DNA of 64,000 nt from Brasenia schreberi. Lineage: Eukaryota; Streptophyta; Magnoliopsida; Nymphaeales; Cabombaceae. Positions within the stretch are counted from its first letter, which is position 1; every line of letters begins with the position of its first letter. Under the pieces are notes generated by a model. The model did no database searches. It saw only the letters and a program-made list of their open reading frames with translations, and was not told the origin of the DNA. The position numbers were made by a program, and so were the translations under genes. This document shows positions 53,082 through 64,000 of the stretch, in pieces. The stretch is from positions 3,131,001-3,195,000 of the forward strand of contig JAYKKT010000059.1 of the NCBI GenBank assembly GCA_036023115.1, read 5' to 3'.

Positions 53082-53470
53082 GCAGCTAGGGAGAAGAACA
53101 TGGTTGTCGACCTTGAATTCATGAACGCTATTGTGACCGTCGAAGGGTTGTTGCTTCTGGACTCCCCATCTCAACAGGTACTTCCTTTTGTCTCAGCTTT
53201 GGCAGTTACTTCCTCAGAAACCATTACTGAGTACAGTGCACTTTTCAGTGTGTGAGGGAATGGCATGCCCTTTGCAGCCTGAGATTCCATTTGAGTTTCA
53301 GGTACTTGAGATTGCTCTGGAAGTGGTCTGCACGAATTTGGATTCTTAAAATGTGCCAGCTTGAGAGAGAAGCTTAACTATTCGCCACTCGATGAACTAG
53401 CCAGGAGGTTAAAGCCAATACCAAGAGCATCCTCAGAGAGAGAGACGCCACGTTCCGAAGGTGCGGCTTC
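53082..53470 (+). pseudogene. MRS2-type magnesium transporter relic
   Basis: Short relic of a CorA/MRS2 family magnesium channel. It reads AREKNMVVDLEFMNAIVTVE and LLLLDSPSQQVLPFV, then stops at TGA 53253-53255. A second segment reads PEIPFEFQVLEIALEVVC and stops at TAA 53346-53348. A third, in shifted frames, gives LEREA and PLDELARR. These follow the order of the conserved soluble N-terminal part of plant MRS2 proteins. No GMN-containing membrane part follows, so it is a truncated, non-functional copy. Confidence 0.72.
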
Positions 53471-54159
53471 CATAACGAGAGCCAACGTCGGGTGGCTGAC
53501 GATAAACTTTCCGACGTAACCGGGGCCACTGATAACCGAGGTCCTGTATGCTCTGCCACCATCTACACTTTAGTTGCATGACCGTCGGCTTGATGTTTCG
53601 GTTCAAGTTACGTGTCCCGTGTCATCAATGCGAATGGAGACTTTCACTGTTTAAATAGCGCGGGAGGAACTTGCGCGCGTCTAAACAAATCGAATTGAAG
53701 AAAACGAAAACCATGGACGGAGAACTCGATCGTTTTGTGCGTCGGCGAAGAGAAACCGGGATGGATCGATTCATCAGAGAGGTGAGAGGATAGGGAGAGA
53801 TGGAATAAGAATTGACGGCAGTCGACTGGTTGGAGGGACGCAGAGGAGACGTGAGGGCTTTATCGTGTTGTTTCAGAGAGGCAGTTAGAGGGCGAAAACA
53901 AGCTCCAGGATTTCGTTCTTGAGACTCTGAATCATGGGTTTTCATCTCCTCCGAACTTTGCCCTTGTAAACAGCATCCATCCGAATCCTCGATTGTCTTG
54001 TCGGACTACGATAGATCCTTGAGGAGAAACATACGATGCTTTGGGCTTTCAAGATTTTCCTTTGAAGTGAAGATTTTCTGATGCGTTTTCGTGTTAAATG
54101 AGAGCGTCTCTTTGCATCGATTTCGTGCATCAAGACCGTTAGGCCTGATGGTATCTAGA

Positions 54160-54410
54160 AGCTGGCCCAGAACCGAAACTGAAATTGGCGGTTTCAAAAC
54201 GTTATATATCTTTTCCAACACTTATTGTCATAATTGATGGGTAGATCAACAGTAGGGTGCTCCCTACAGTGGGGAGTTTGATTCTCATTTGTTCTTGTTT
54301 TATAAAAAAACAATTTGAATTGATTTTGGGACAGTTTCGATCTCAAAATTGAAACCCGTCCCGGAGTAGTTCGCTTTTGGTTTCAGGTAACGAGAACCGA
54401 ACATGTCTAC
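54160..54410. mobile_element. GGTTCC-rich repeat (copy 5)
   Basis: Left part TAGAAGCTGGCCCAGAACC and right part GAGAACCGAACATGTCTAC give diverged inverted ends of the family. The SINE-like piece at 54235-54310 lies within it. Confidence 0.55.
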
Positions 54411-54764
54411 TTGAACTCATTCATCTTGGATATATGAAAATGACCCAAAAATCTTGGATTCTTTCCTACTCAAAAGATCAATGCTTAAATACATGTTCTA
54501 CAAATTAACTAAGGAAGTTCGGTGCTTATACTGTATTCAAATAACGGATAAACACATATTCTTCAAATACGAAATGAAGAAACGAATGATCGGCTAAAAT
54601 AGCCAGCTCGTTAAGAATAAACGAGTTGCTCGCTAACGTGCCCGAGCATGCTCTGTTGGTAAATAATATGAACATAAGCTACTCGTATAATCAAATGAGC
54701 CGTACATGAACATCCTGCTCGGCTCCATTCCGCTCATTCATCATCACTTTGTGTTTGTAAGTAA

Positions 54765-54975
54765 CAAACAACAACTAAGCTTTTTCCTATACATCGATTC
54801 TTTGTTTTCACATAGCTTTATCACTTGTCATGTTATCAGTTAACTCAAAATAAGTTAGATAATTTTTTATTATTTCTTTCCAATACTTTTGTGATCGTCC
54901 TCTACCTCTTTTAATATTTTCAAAATCTAGTTTTTTTTACTTTCTTAAAGGTTTTCTTTTCATCTTCTTCCTATA
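54765..54975 (-). mobile_element. RTE-type LINE 3' end fragment
   Basis: Minus-strand copy with a CAA-rich start (the TTG tail inverted), ACTAAGCTTTTTCC, then the region encoding the RGRGR...CWK block (CTTTTGTGATCGTCCTCTAC on the plus strand). It is longer than the copies at 6463 and 43090. Confidence 0.75.
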
Positions 54976-55994
54976 CAAACAAGTTTAGAGTGTAACACAC
55001 ATCCCTAGTGCCCTAGCAGGAATACCTTTTGTGAGGGGCTTGATCAAATAAGTTTAGGGTGTAATGCACATGAAAGAAAAATTATACGAAAAGGTAGTCA
55101 TGAAAAGCATACAAGTAGGGATTCTCCCGTGATTTGAACGCAGCGTCACCTTTACGAATGACAGTGACCGGTTCCCACTTTAACAGCGATCTTTCTCCTC
55201 ACTCTTCTAAAGAGTTAATGTGGCCGAGGCTTCTCTCTTTCACAATCATTTACCAGTATTCTAGCTCAATTTAGTACTTAATTTTATTTTCTTAATACCA
55301 GATGCTAATCTCTACACCAAATTTACCATTTTGGCTTTTAGCCTGAATGAGATTTGTGATCCACCAAATTTAGTCTTTCTCATCTCAGATTTCCCAATAG
55401 TTGGACAAGTTCATTTGTGGCTTGCTTTACATATGATGCCACCATCGTGATAAGGCTTCTCTTAGTTCTTCTTGTTGTTGGTAGTGGTGGTTAGCGTTTT
55501 TCAGATAATGAATCATCACAGATGGGGTCAAAGTCTCGCCGGACTCAGGGACGAGAGCCATGTGTTGGCTAATGGTCGAAATCGACGTAATCTGCTAACA
55601 AGTTCAATGGATGAATCACAACACTCAGCGAGTCTTTTCTCCCCTCTGCTGCCCCGCGTATACAGATTCGTCGATCTTTTGCATGTGGGCGTTTGTGAAA
55701 TCTTTTCTCCGGCTGAATTTAGCTGGTGGCCGTCAAAATTTTCGGTTTTCTGATGCTTGGTCCTCTGACTGCTTCATTTGAAACCTCTATTGTTCAGATT
55801 CGCTGATTTTCTGAATATTGGTACTTCTGTAATCCTTTCCTCTCATTGAATTTAGTGGGTAGCAACTGATGATTGGTGTTCTGTTTCCTTTTTTAGACCT
55901 CTCCTCTTCAAATTTGTTGTTTGATGCAATTCTTTTCTTTGGATGAATTTAGTTGCAGTTCTTGTCACTAGATCTGATGTGGATCCTATCTCAC

Positions 55995-56785
55995 CTACAT
56001 TTACATGCATATCATCATCCACTTTAATATAGAAGTCCGCGTCCCACATGCTAACCGCAGTAGCAAAATGTCTTTGTTTTAGCTGATAACTCTCGATAAC
56101 CTTCAACATGATCCTGCTTAGAATCAACAAGTTAGAATCAAGTCGAATCAGAGTTTTTGTTCTCAATTGCTATAAATAACCAAAAGATGTTAGATGCTGA
56201 CCAGTCTCATAAAGTCCATGTTTTCTGTTCTCAGCTTCAATTGCTTTATCCAGAATACCACCTGAAGTAGCACTGGATCCAAAAATTGGAAAAATTGGAT
56301 TTATAGATTGTTGGCCATGTATGAGAAAAACGAAAGATAATTCATATTTTTTATCTTTTGGTTATGAAAATAAAAGATCAAATTGGGATCATGGAGTGTA
56401 TTGTATATTGCACCTGTGCCCGATAACGAAACCAATAATAATTCCCTTCTCTTCCTCCAATCTTTTCCTCTTCTCACCTGTTCTTAGTTGTAGATATACA
56501 AGTCAGTAATTTGGACTTTCTTTTATGACCATCGTGATTTAGTTTTTCTTTATTTGAATCATAAAAAATTAACCTCGTGGCATCCACGTCGACCGAACAG
56601 AATCTCTGCGCTTTCTACTACTAAAGGCAGTATTGATTCCAATAACCATTAAAAACTGCAGTTTGATGGGAGCGGCTTCAGAACCAGGACCAGGTGATGC
56701 AATGGAGGCTCTCAGTGCTGATTCCTGAGCAGCTCTTGCTGCTGCAAGTTCCACCTCAAGATTTGAAATCTTTTTCTCCAGTCTC
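55995..56785 (-). pseudogene. GT31 beta-1,3-galactosyltransferase relic
   Basis: Three exons remain on the minus strand: 56785-56574 (LEKKISNLEVELAAARAAQE, LMVIGINTAFSSRKRRDSVR, STWMP), about 56272-56202 (ATSGGILDKAIEAENRKHG) and 56113-55995 ([35 protein letters not shown]). The family is Golgi type II membrane glycosyltransferases that add beta-1,3-linked galactose; the metal-binding DDD is visible. Damage: a 2-base loss after KHG changes D-F-M-R-L into another frame, and a second 2-base loss between KTKT and FATAV. The exon for the IIIRFVIGH segment, the first exon with the membrane anchor, and all 3' exons are missing. Confidence 0.78.
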
Positions 56786-57254
56786 CTGGGACAGAAACCA
56801 ATACCACACAACTTGATCAGGTAAAATCTTTTATTACAAGGCTCTGTTGGTGTTCTAATAAATAATTTTAATGATTTTCTCCAAGTGCAGGAAATATTAT
56901 TCACAAAACACGAGTCATCTAGCGTGGGAAATAGTTGAGTGGGATGAGGGAGATAAGCTTACTCTGTTGTCTGATGGTTCTCTGGAACCACTCCTATCAT
57001 GGTTTTCTTGATACCTTGGATCACATTCACTTTTAAGTTAATACAGTTTATGGAATCATTTGCTATCGAAGAAGAGAAAACACACACACACTAAAAAGGA
57101 GAGAGCTCACACACCCGCACATGCACACAAGCAAAGTGCAAACTGTGACAAACAAAGAAAAGTACGGAAAATCATATTGACTCAGCTTAGTGTGGGAAAA
57201 GTCTTGGTTTTGGTATAATCTTGCAGCAACACTAATCATAAATAGATAATAGTC

Positions 57255-57550
57255 AGAAGTAGACATAGCCACCCAGAACCAGAAACAAGAACCGAATCAG
57301 AACTGGATCGGTTCTGGTTTGAGGTTTAACCCAAGAAAAACCTTAAAAAACCATAAAAGAATTTGAAATCTGAAAAACTAATAATATAACGGAGAACAGA
57401 TGGTTTGAAACCACCGGTTCCGGTTCTATGGAAGGTTCAACCAAAACCAAAGTGAACTTTGGTTTCACTTTGGTTCCAGGTCCTACTTCACCAGTTCCCG
57501 TTCCAGCCGATTTGGTTCTAGTTTGAACAGCCGGAACTGGCCTAGTCAGA
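57255..57550. mobile_element. GGTTCC-rich repeat (copy 6)
   Basis: Left end TAGACATAGCCACCCAGAAC and right end GGAACTGGCCTAGTCAGAG form diverged inverted ends. The interior is GGTTC/GAACC words. Confidence 0.6.
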
Positions 57551-57637
57551 GCCACCTTACAACAACTAAAGATCGTTTGGAACTTGCACAGTTGCGGTAG
57601 AGGCATCGCTAGGAAAAGCCAGGAACTTACCTAGCTA

Positions 57638-57673
<36 letters not shown>

Positions 57674-57984
57674 CAACAACTATCTATTCCTATAGAATTC
57701 GATTCGAGTTCAGTTTTTAAATTTTAAGCAATTTTGGTTCTGTTCAGCGACCGATGCACACCCGTAGCTGCCATTCACTGTTACCATCCACACTTGCCAA
57801 GTTATTGCCCTCCATGAAACCAGCTAATTCAGCTTCATGTTTTAACTTTTCACGTTAAGGAGAGTAAATACCAAGCTCAAGATGAACCACTCGGAAACTG
57901 CCACGTTCACGTAACGGCAATTTTCACCAAGAGGAAGAGGGGCAACTCTAAACGTGGCGACCAGATTAGTGAATAACTGTACCT

Positions 57985-58340
57985 AATGATTAGCTAAAAT
58001 GGACCAGAACCAAGGAACCATACCTGAAATCAAACCAAACCAGGGATCTTCTCAGTTTGTCTTTCAAATGCCTAAAACTGAAACTTTAATCCATGGTTCA
58101 GAACCGGTTTCAAACTTAGTCCTGGTTTCAAATCCCACCTTCAATGCATGTCTTTTTTCAAATGAAATGTAAAGTAAATAGGAAAGAAGACAATTGTATA
58201 ACAGGACCAAAATTGAGACCCAAAATCGACACTAGACCAGAGGAGGGCCGGTTCGGCTCCGTTTCTAAGTCATTGAAACCAGAACCGACAGTTTGAAATC
58301 GTTGGTCTCTGTTTACCCAGAACTGGCCGGAGTCTACCCT
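57985..58340. mobile_element. GGTTCC-rich repeat (copy 7)
   Basis: GAACCAAGGAACC, CAGAACCGGTTTC and GGGCCGGTTCGGCTCC words in a 350-base patch that ends with CCCAGAACTGGCCGGAGTCTA, a possible diverged end motif. Confidence 0.5.
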
Positions 58341-59564
58341 CACGGTGACAAGAATCTCAACTCCTCTGCCACTTAATCTCAATTTTGACAAAGATGGCCG
58401 ATTTTATTTTCTTAATCAACAGCTTAAGCATGGTTGATGGGGGCATCACCATCGTCTTTTGGGGAAACTCAACATTTTTTAACTTCTAAGCGTAGAAAGC
58501 ATAAAATACCATTTTTTTAGTCATCCACAAAAAGAGGTAGCACATGCACAACCGCTTTTTAACATCAAATTCTTTCTTCGTCGTTTTGCTAAAAGCCGCT
58601 ATTTTGGTTATTTCAACGGAACTTCACTCATTCAAGAGATCACTCTTGCATGGCCAGTCCCAAGCGCGAATATAAAAAGGAGGGTTGTCCGACAACCGGT
58701 ATAAAATTTTATCGGATTTTTATACCATGAATTACACAAATTATGAGTGTTATTTGTATTTCTTTATCAATGGGCTTCACTTGGTAACAAGTTTTGGCTC
58801 AAATCCTATGTGAAGTACTTAGTGGGTGCAAGTGAGCCCAGTTGCTCGTGAAGCTCCATCAAGCTCGAGTTGCATGTGAGCCGTGTTTGAGCTTGCCTGT
58901 ACTGGGCTCGAAAGGCCACAACCACTCTACAGCTCAACTCGGCCAAGGTGGAGCTTTGCTCGAGTTTATATGAAGCAAAAGATATTTAGGCCCATGAGAG
59001 AGACTCGTGCTGTAGTAGGGCTGGCAACTCTACAGAGTGCCGGTTGCAACAACGCGTCCTCTAACTAAATGCAGCCTTGGCAGGTTGCATTAGAGGTGGC
59101 CATTTCGTGTTTCAGGTCATCGTATTCGACTTCCGTCCTTTTTTGTTTGCCAAAAACAGGTCAAATCCTAACATCACCCAATTGCGTTTTCTTGTCACTT
59201 TGGGTGGCCAAGACCATTGAGTTATTGGCTTTTCAGGTTGTGATCGTGTTGGAATTTTGTGTTAGTGTCTGTAATTGGCAACCGTTTAGCATTTCAGGTC
59301 ATGTTCGTATTGAAGCAGGTCGACGCAAGCATGACCAATCTTTCTTATTTTTGCGTGCCACTTTGGATGGACATGACCATGATTTTCGAGATCGTGCCTG
59401 TATCAAGCTTTCCTGTAGTGACTGACAACAAAAACAATAATAATAAAAATAATGAGTTTAGTGATAATTAAAACAGTTCAGCAACAGAAACAGAAAGCTC
59501 AATCGTCTGCCTGCAAAGACCTTAGGTTTTTCATAACTGACAATAAATAGGAAAATAGAAAGGG

Positions 59565-61995
59565 CTATATCAGAGAGCCAGACTCCACCAGATAGGTATT
59601 GGGCCGCACATATGTGAATCCAGCGAAAGTGTTCTCACCAGGTCTCGGACTTGCTACTGGCGAGTCTAGCAAAGGCATTTTAGTCCATCGCTCATCAAAA
59701 TTGGCAACACATTCTCTGCCTCCAACAATTGGTCGGAACCCCGGCTCGATCTCTCTAGCCTCAAGCTTTCGCCAATTGATGGACTTGAACCACTTGTGGC
59801 GCTTGATCTCTAAGCTGCCATCCAGGCCACTGCCAAGGCGCTTGGTGACATCCTTTTGTAGAAGCTGAAAACGTAAACAAGGAAGGAACATAATGACACA
59901 GACGCAGGAGAAACTAAACACTAAGAAAGCAATCAATGAAGTAAATAGAATGTACTGACCCCTTTAAGCATAGAATGAGCGTCAGTTGACAGGAATGCAG
60001 GCAGTTTGATCTTTTCCTTGATTATTTTCTGTTGAATTTTGTCGCGGTTCCCTCCAATAAATGGTGGCTGCAAAACAGAAACTTTAATTGACAAGAGACA
60101 CTCACAAGTTTAATATTACCTACCTATGTTCACTGTCACGTAAAGGCCATCTATCATTTTCTTCTTTTGGTTACAATGGGGATGCGGAAGCCAGGTATGC
60201 ATGCACCGGGTATCGAATTCAGGACCTTCAATTTGGGAGTCGAGTCCCCTAGCCAGGTGATCTATAATTCTATTTCCGTGTGAATGACTGATAGGCCCAA
60301 AAGATTAGGTTTGTTGCAAATTGAGAAGAACTAGTGACTAACATGATGTGAAGCCAAAGATGACCATTGACCTGAAGAAAATTTACATGGATCTGAGCTC
60401 AATTTCGTGATGTTTAACTAACCTTTCCAGTTAGCATTTCAAATATAAGGATCCCAACACTCCACCAGTCAGCTGCTTTATCATGCCCCTTTCCCAGAAC
60501 AATTTCAGGCGCCATGTATTCCACAGTGCCACACAGAGAGTTTGATCTGGTGTTCTCTTCGAATTCTTTTGCAAGTCCAAAATCTGTCAACATGACCTGG
60601 ATAGGAGAAGTCTATTCAATCAGATTAATGCTAGAAAATGGAGGCTTAGAAAACACCATGTAGTTCAAGGTTGTGGGAGTAGAACTAACATGACCATCAG
60701 CATCTAGAAGTATATTCTCTGGCTTAAGATCCCGATGCATTATGCCATTCGCGTGGAGATGAGATACAGCAGATACTATCTCAGCAGCATAAATACGTGC
60801 AACATCCTCCCTGGTATACATACACCAACTAACAACTAAGAAGATGACATAATACTCCATAGACAAGCAATGCCACACACACTGATCCAAAAGAAGAAAA
60901 TTGAACGAGCATAAAGGAATTTCTATTTCCAGAAGGCATCTTATCTAAGTTTCATTGATGAAGAAGTTCAGGTCTACTGATAGCATTTTAAAAGAAGATA
61001 TGATCAAACTCAGTACCTGAAAAGACCTTGACGATAGAGCTGAAAAAATAAGTGGCCACCATTGATGAAGTCCAACACAAGATAAAGCCTGTACTTTGTC
61101 TGCAAACAGCAAAAAGGTTCAGGATGGACTGAACTGTAACATGTGATAGAGAACAGCCCAATCTTCCAAAACTAGGCCAGTATTGCCAGGAAAAATTTGA
61201 ACCACCAGATGATGTAAAATGAATGACTTCCAAAACCGACGACGCTCTTATTTGCAGTTAAAGCTAGGAAAACTTGGGTTACCATCACACTAACAACGCA
61301 TATTAATATATAATCAGAATAAGCACAAATTAGCTAGAGAATGTTGCTACCTGAAATGAGTACCTAAGCTGAACAATGAAGGGGTGCTCAATCTTAGTCA
61401 AAATATCTCTCTCAGCTTTCATGTAATCAGCATGATTTCTCTCCAGTATCTTATCTTTGCGCATAACCTTCATTGCATATATTTCTGTACTTCCCCTCTT
61501 TCTTACTTGAAAAACTTTTGCAAATGCACCTCGCCCTACCACCTTCATTATCTCAAAATCTTCAAGTCCAGTGCTCTTTGCCATCAAACATTGACCATCT
61601 TCATCATGTGAAACAGTTTCTGATGAAACACTTGCACGCACTTCATTTCCTTTCAAAGTCTCTGCTGCATCACAGGCAACAAGTTCCTGGGTGTTCTTTG
61701 TTTCCACCAGACTAAGCCCACCATGTGGCAAGGTCTGATTGACACAAACTGAAGGACCCACCAAAGAATGTGAGCGACTCTGAATCGCAACTGGATCCTC
61801 AAATACCGTTTCATGTGAATCATTTACAGGCAAAGGGCTTGAAGATTGAACTGGCAGTGGTCCAAAGACCTCCTCAAAATCAAACTCCACATGATCCGAG
61901 GGGAGTGAAGGTGGATCAACAAAGAGGAGCAGCTTGGATCGAAATCCATTGCACATGTTATGTGATGGAACGCTAGTTAGCTGAGTAGTAACCAT
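59565..61995 (-). CDS. S6K: Ribosomal protein S6 kinase (AGC kinase)
   Basis: Six exons on the minus strand: 61995-61351, 61099-61017, 60810-60690, 60596-60423, 60067-59960 and 59864-59565. All are in phase with GT-AG borders; the product is 476 residues. S6K acts downstream of TOR and PDK1 and phosphorylates ribosomal protein S6. Visible features: TOS-like FDFEEVF (38-44) for RAPTOR binding, SHSLVGP (75-81), glycine loop GRGAFAKV (154-161), ATP-binding Lys176, Glu195, HRDLKPEN with Asp270, DFG Asp288, activation-loop Ser303 in SNSLCGT (PDK1 site), turn motif DSPVASP, and hydrophobic motif FAGFTYV with Thr461 (TOR site). The third glycine of the loop is Ala159. Length and order match plant S6K1/S6K2. 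The start is the first ATG of the frame. A SINE sits in intron 4. Confidence 0.96.
60165..60270 (-). mobile_element. tRNA-like SINE in an S6K intron
   Basis: Minus-strand reading gives CACCTGGCTAGGGGACTCGA, GAATTCGATACCCGG (B-box-like), then GCATGCATACCTGGC and a GTAACCAAAAG end. Related remnants lie at 13165-13250 and 51935-52045. Confidence 0.6.
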
Positions 61996-64000
61996 CTCTC
62001 AAATTTTTAAGTACCCCACAACAGAAAACCCCTACAAACTATGGGAGGCTTCCTCCGAGGGCCTTAGATGCAAAAACTGAATAAGAAGGGTTTCTAACAA
62101 TGGCCTTCAACAGGAGGAAGTCTATGTAAACAACTGTAGCTCCAAAGAACCTTGGAATAAGGCAAACAAGAATCCAGAAAAAGAAGCTGTTCTTGTTTCC
62201 CGAGTTGCAGGAAACAATAGATCCCACTATGCTTCTTGAACTCATGAAGAACAGGTTGCTGGATATCTGTGTTATGAACAGTAAACAGTATTAGTAGTAG
62301 AAAGTGAAAGTACAAGTATATGGATATCTGTCACTGAACTAAATGTTGTTTGTGACAGAAACACAAAAAGAAGTGATGGTAAGAGTTCTTTGTTTTATAT
62401 TGATAAACTACTAATACTGGATTTTGACATAACAGATGTAGACACATTTTCTATTCTTCAGTGCGGCCAGGTGGATGTCGATTACACTGTCATCCATCCC
62501 TACCTTCAGTTTTACAATTTTATGCATCCAACAAGACGTTGCCCTTTGTGTTCAAAGCAGAACCACTATCTGCTTTACAAAAATGAATTTGGGTAGCACA
62601 TGCGTGCATGCAAAAGATGAGGTTCACCCACTGTAATATTCAACGTGTGATACATATCACATCTAAGAGCTCATGGCATCAGATATTGCTTCACACAGAC
62701 CGCTCTCTACCAACATATTTGTTATGTTCTTGTACACAAAATACATAATAGACAAAAACAAGGAAAACACTTCATAAATAAAAAGGCTTCATAAGATAAA
62801 GTCTATCTACCATTTTTCAAAAGAAAAGGTACGGTAAGGTCATTTCATCACCATGAGGAAGGAAAGACTACATTTGACAATGTCCCACAACTTGGGGAAG
62901 TCAAGATGCTGACTAAAGGAAAAGAAAATGTAGAAAATCGAAGATACTGACAAGAAAAAGGGCTTAATGGAAACCTTGAAGCATCAGAACAGAATAGCTT
63001 CGTCAACCGTTTCTTTTGAAAATTAATAAAGACCGTGATGTCAATGGAAAAAATTAAAAGGTTTGGGATTTTTCTTTACGCAAGATAGGCTAAGGTGCTT
63101 AGATCTTTTGTTTAGACAACATAAGCTAAGCATAATCTTAGATGGTTTAAGAAGCTTTTAGATCTAATGAGAACCAAGAATAAACATAAAGATTACACCA
63201 AATAATGAATGCAGCCAAAAGTTCCAGGTACTATTGTCTGAATTTTTTGCTCAACAATCGAGTTGAGGGTTATGTTATCTGGGCATGTCATTGAATACTT
63301 TCAGACCTTCAGTAGTTTCCATCCCAAATGCGCACCAAATAACCAGTCTACTCCGTCAAGGACATCCACCATGAATCAAGGATATAAGTTCAATAGAGGT
63401 AAAATTTCATAGTTCTCCAAAGTATTCATGTGTCTAGATTCTTAAATTTATTGCTCTCGTGGGACACAGTGGCAACCTTATGTGCCCAATCTTAATTCCG
63501 TGTATTTCTTTTTCCAAACAAACTAACAGGGATATGCCCACCCCAGCTTGCTTACTCGGGGGGGGGGGAAGGATGAGACATTCCTTGTAACAGGCACTCA
63601 AGTCCATGACTTCCTGCGATCAACCGTCCACCATGAACAGATGATAATAAATCCTAATATCTTTGATTCTGCTCTTCCGTTAGGATCAAACGGATTCAGA
63701 CACAAAAGCATGATGGACCACTGAATTAAACAAATCGGAAATCCATCGAACATAAGAACCCAAAGTGTCAAGAAAAGATAAACAAATAAAAGGTCAAGGT
63801 AGAGACCGCACTCCACACCCCAAACCAAACAGTCAACAGAAACACAGCGTCAAGCAGATATACGAGTCAAGGGCACCAAAGCTTCCATCACCAACTATCA
63901 CCATTAGTAACAACCCTGACGAATTCTGAAACAAATCAAGAACGTAAACCCACCCAAATTGCAACCAATCCCAGGGAGATCAACACAGAATAAATTCCAC
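61996..64000. other. Upstream region of S6K
   Basis: Probably the promoter, 5' leader and possibly leader introns of S6K. No coding exon is recognised. A run of nine or ten G lies near 63559. Open frames at 62039-62315 and 63598-63828 have no recognisable family. Confidence 0.45.

Larger units (their letters stand above)
53471..55994. other. Intergenic stretch with repeats
   Basis: A GGTTCC-rich repeat and a LINE tail are listed separately. A short SINE-like piece with GGGGAGTTTGATTCTC sits at about 54235-54310. The GC-richer part at 53600-54130 has open frames with no recognisable family. Confidence 0.5.
56786..59564. other. Intergenic stretch with GGTTCC repeats
   Basis: No gene is recognised. 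Two GGTTCC repeats and a (GT)n(GA)n microsatellite at 57637-57675 are the only clear features. The part from 58350 to 59560 shows nothing I can name. Confidence 0.5.

Noticed and set aside
53625..54133. Three overlapping minus-strand ORFs in GC-richer DNA
   Set aside because: No motif, no splice-supported extension and no family resemblance; possibly the former 5' region of a lost gene.
61384..61976. Plus-strand ORFs over S6K exon 1
   Set aside because: Antisense shadows of the kinase exon.

Overview
This is nuclear DNA from a flowering plant. It carries multi-exon genes with canonical GT-AG introns, an exact plant miR319 sequence, plant-specific gene families, and abundant plant transposable elements (RTE LINE, Ty1-copia, hAT, tRNA-like SINEs, several palindromic MITEs) together with long AT-rich compound microsatellites. 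The species cannot be fixed from sequence alone.

Layout. 1-2386: nothing firmly identified. 2387-5537 (-): a GEM-like GRAM-domain gene of four exons with a complete 1,090-bp hAT-type element in its second intron. 5.7-7.7 kb: MITE, LINE tail and a GGTTCC-rich palindromic repeat. 8067-9417 (+): a two-exon plant-specific protein with a likely plastid transit peptide behind an ACGT-rich promoter. 10794-13566 (+): a four-exon GNAT acetyltransferase. 16391-16620 (+): a MIR319 hairpin. 18.4-25.3 kb: a nest of decayed transposons (RTE LINE, Ty1-copia, hAT transposase). 27032-31123 (+): a decayed coiled-coil protein gene with a premature stop, a broken splice donor and frameshifts. 32153-38499 (-): an eight-exon RNFT-like membrane RING E3 ligase. 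39-45 kb: repeats. 45676-52600 (-): a ten-exon cathepsin B-like protease whose frame breaks beside the catalytic cysteine. 53.1-53.5 kb (+): an MRS2-type magnesium transporter relic. 56.0-56.8 kb (-): a GT31 galactosyltransferase relic. 59565-61995 (-): a six-exon ribosomal protein S6 kinase. 62-64 kb: upstream sequence with nothing identified.

There is no operon-like logic. The likely working genes are the GRAM protein, the plastid-type protein, the GNAT enzyme, MIR319, the RNFT-like ligase and S6K; they are independent housekeeping or regulatory loci. Four other loci are damaged to different degrees. Exon joins were worked out by hand from GT/AG sites and phase, and family names come from remembered family motifs, not from a database search.
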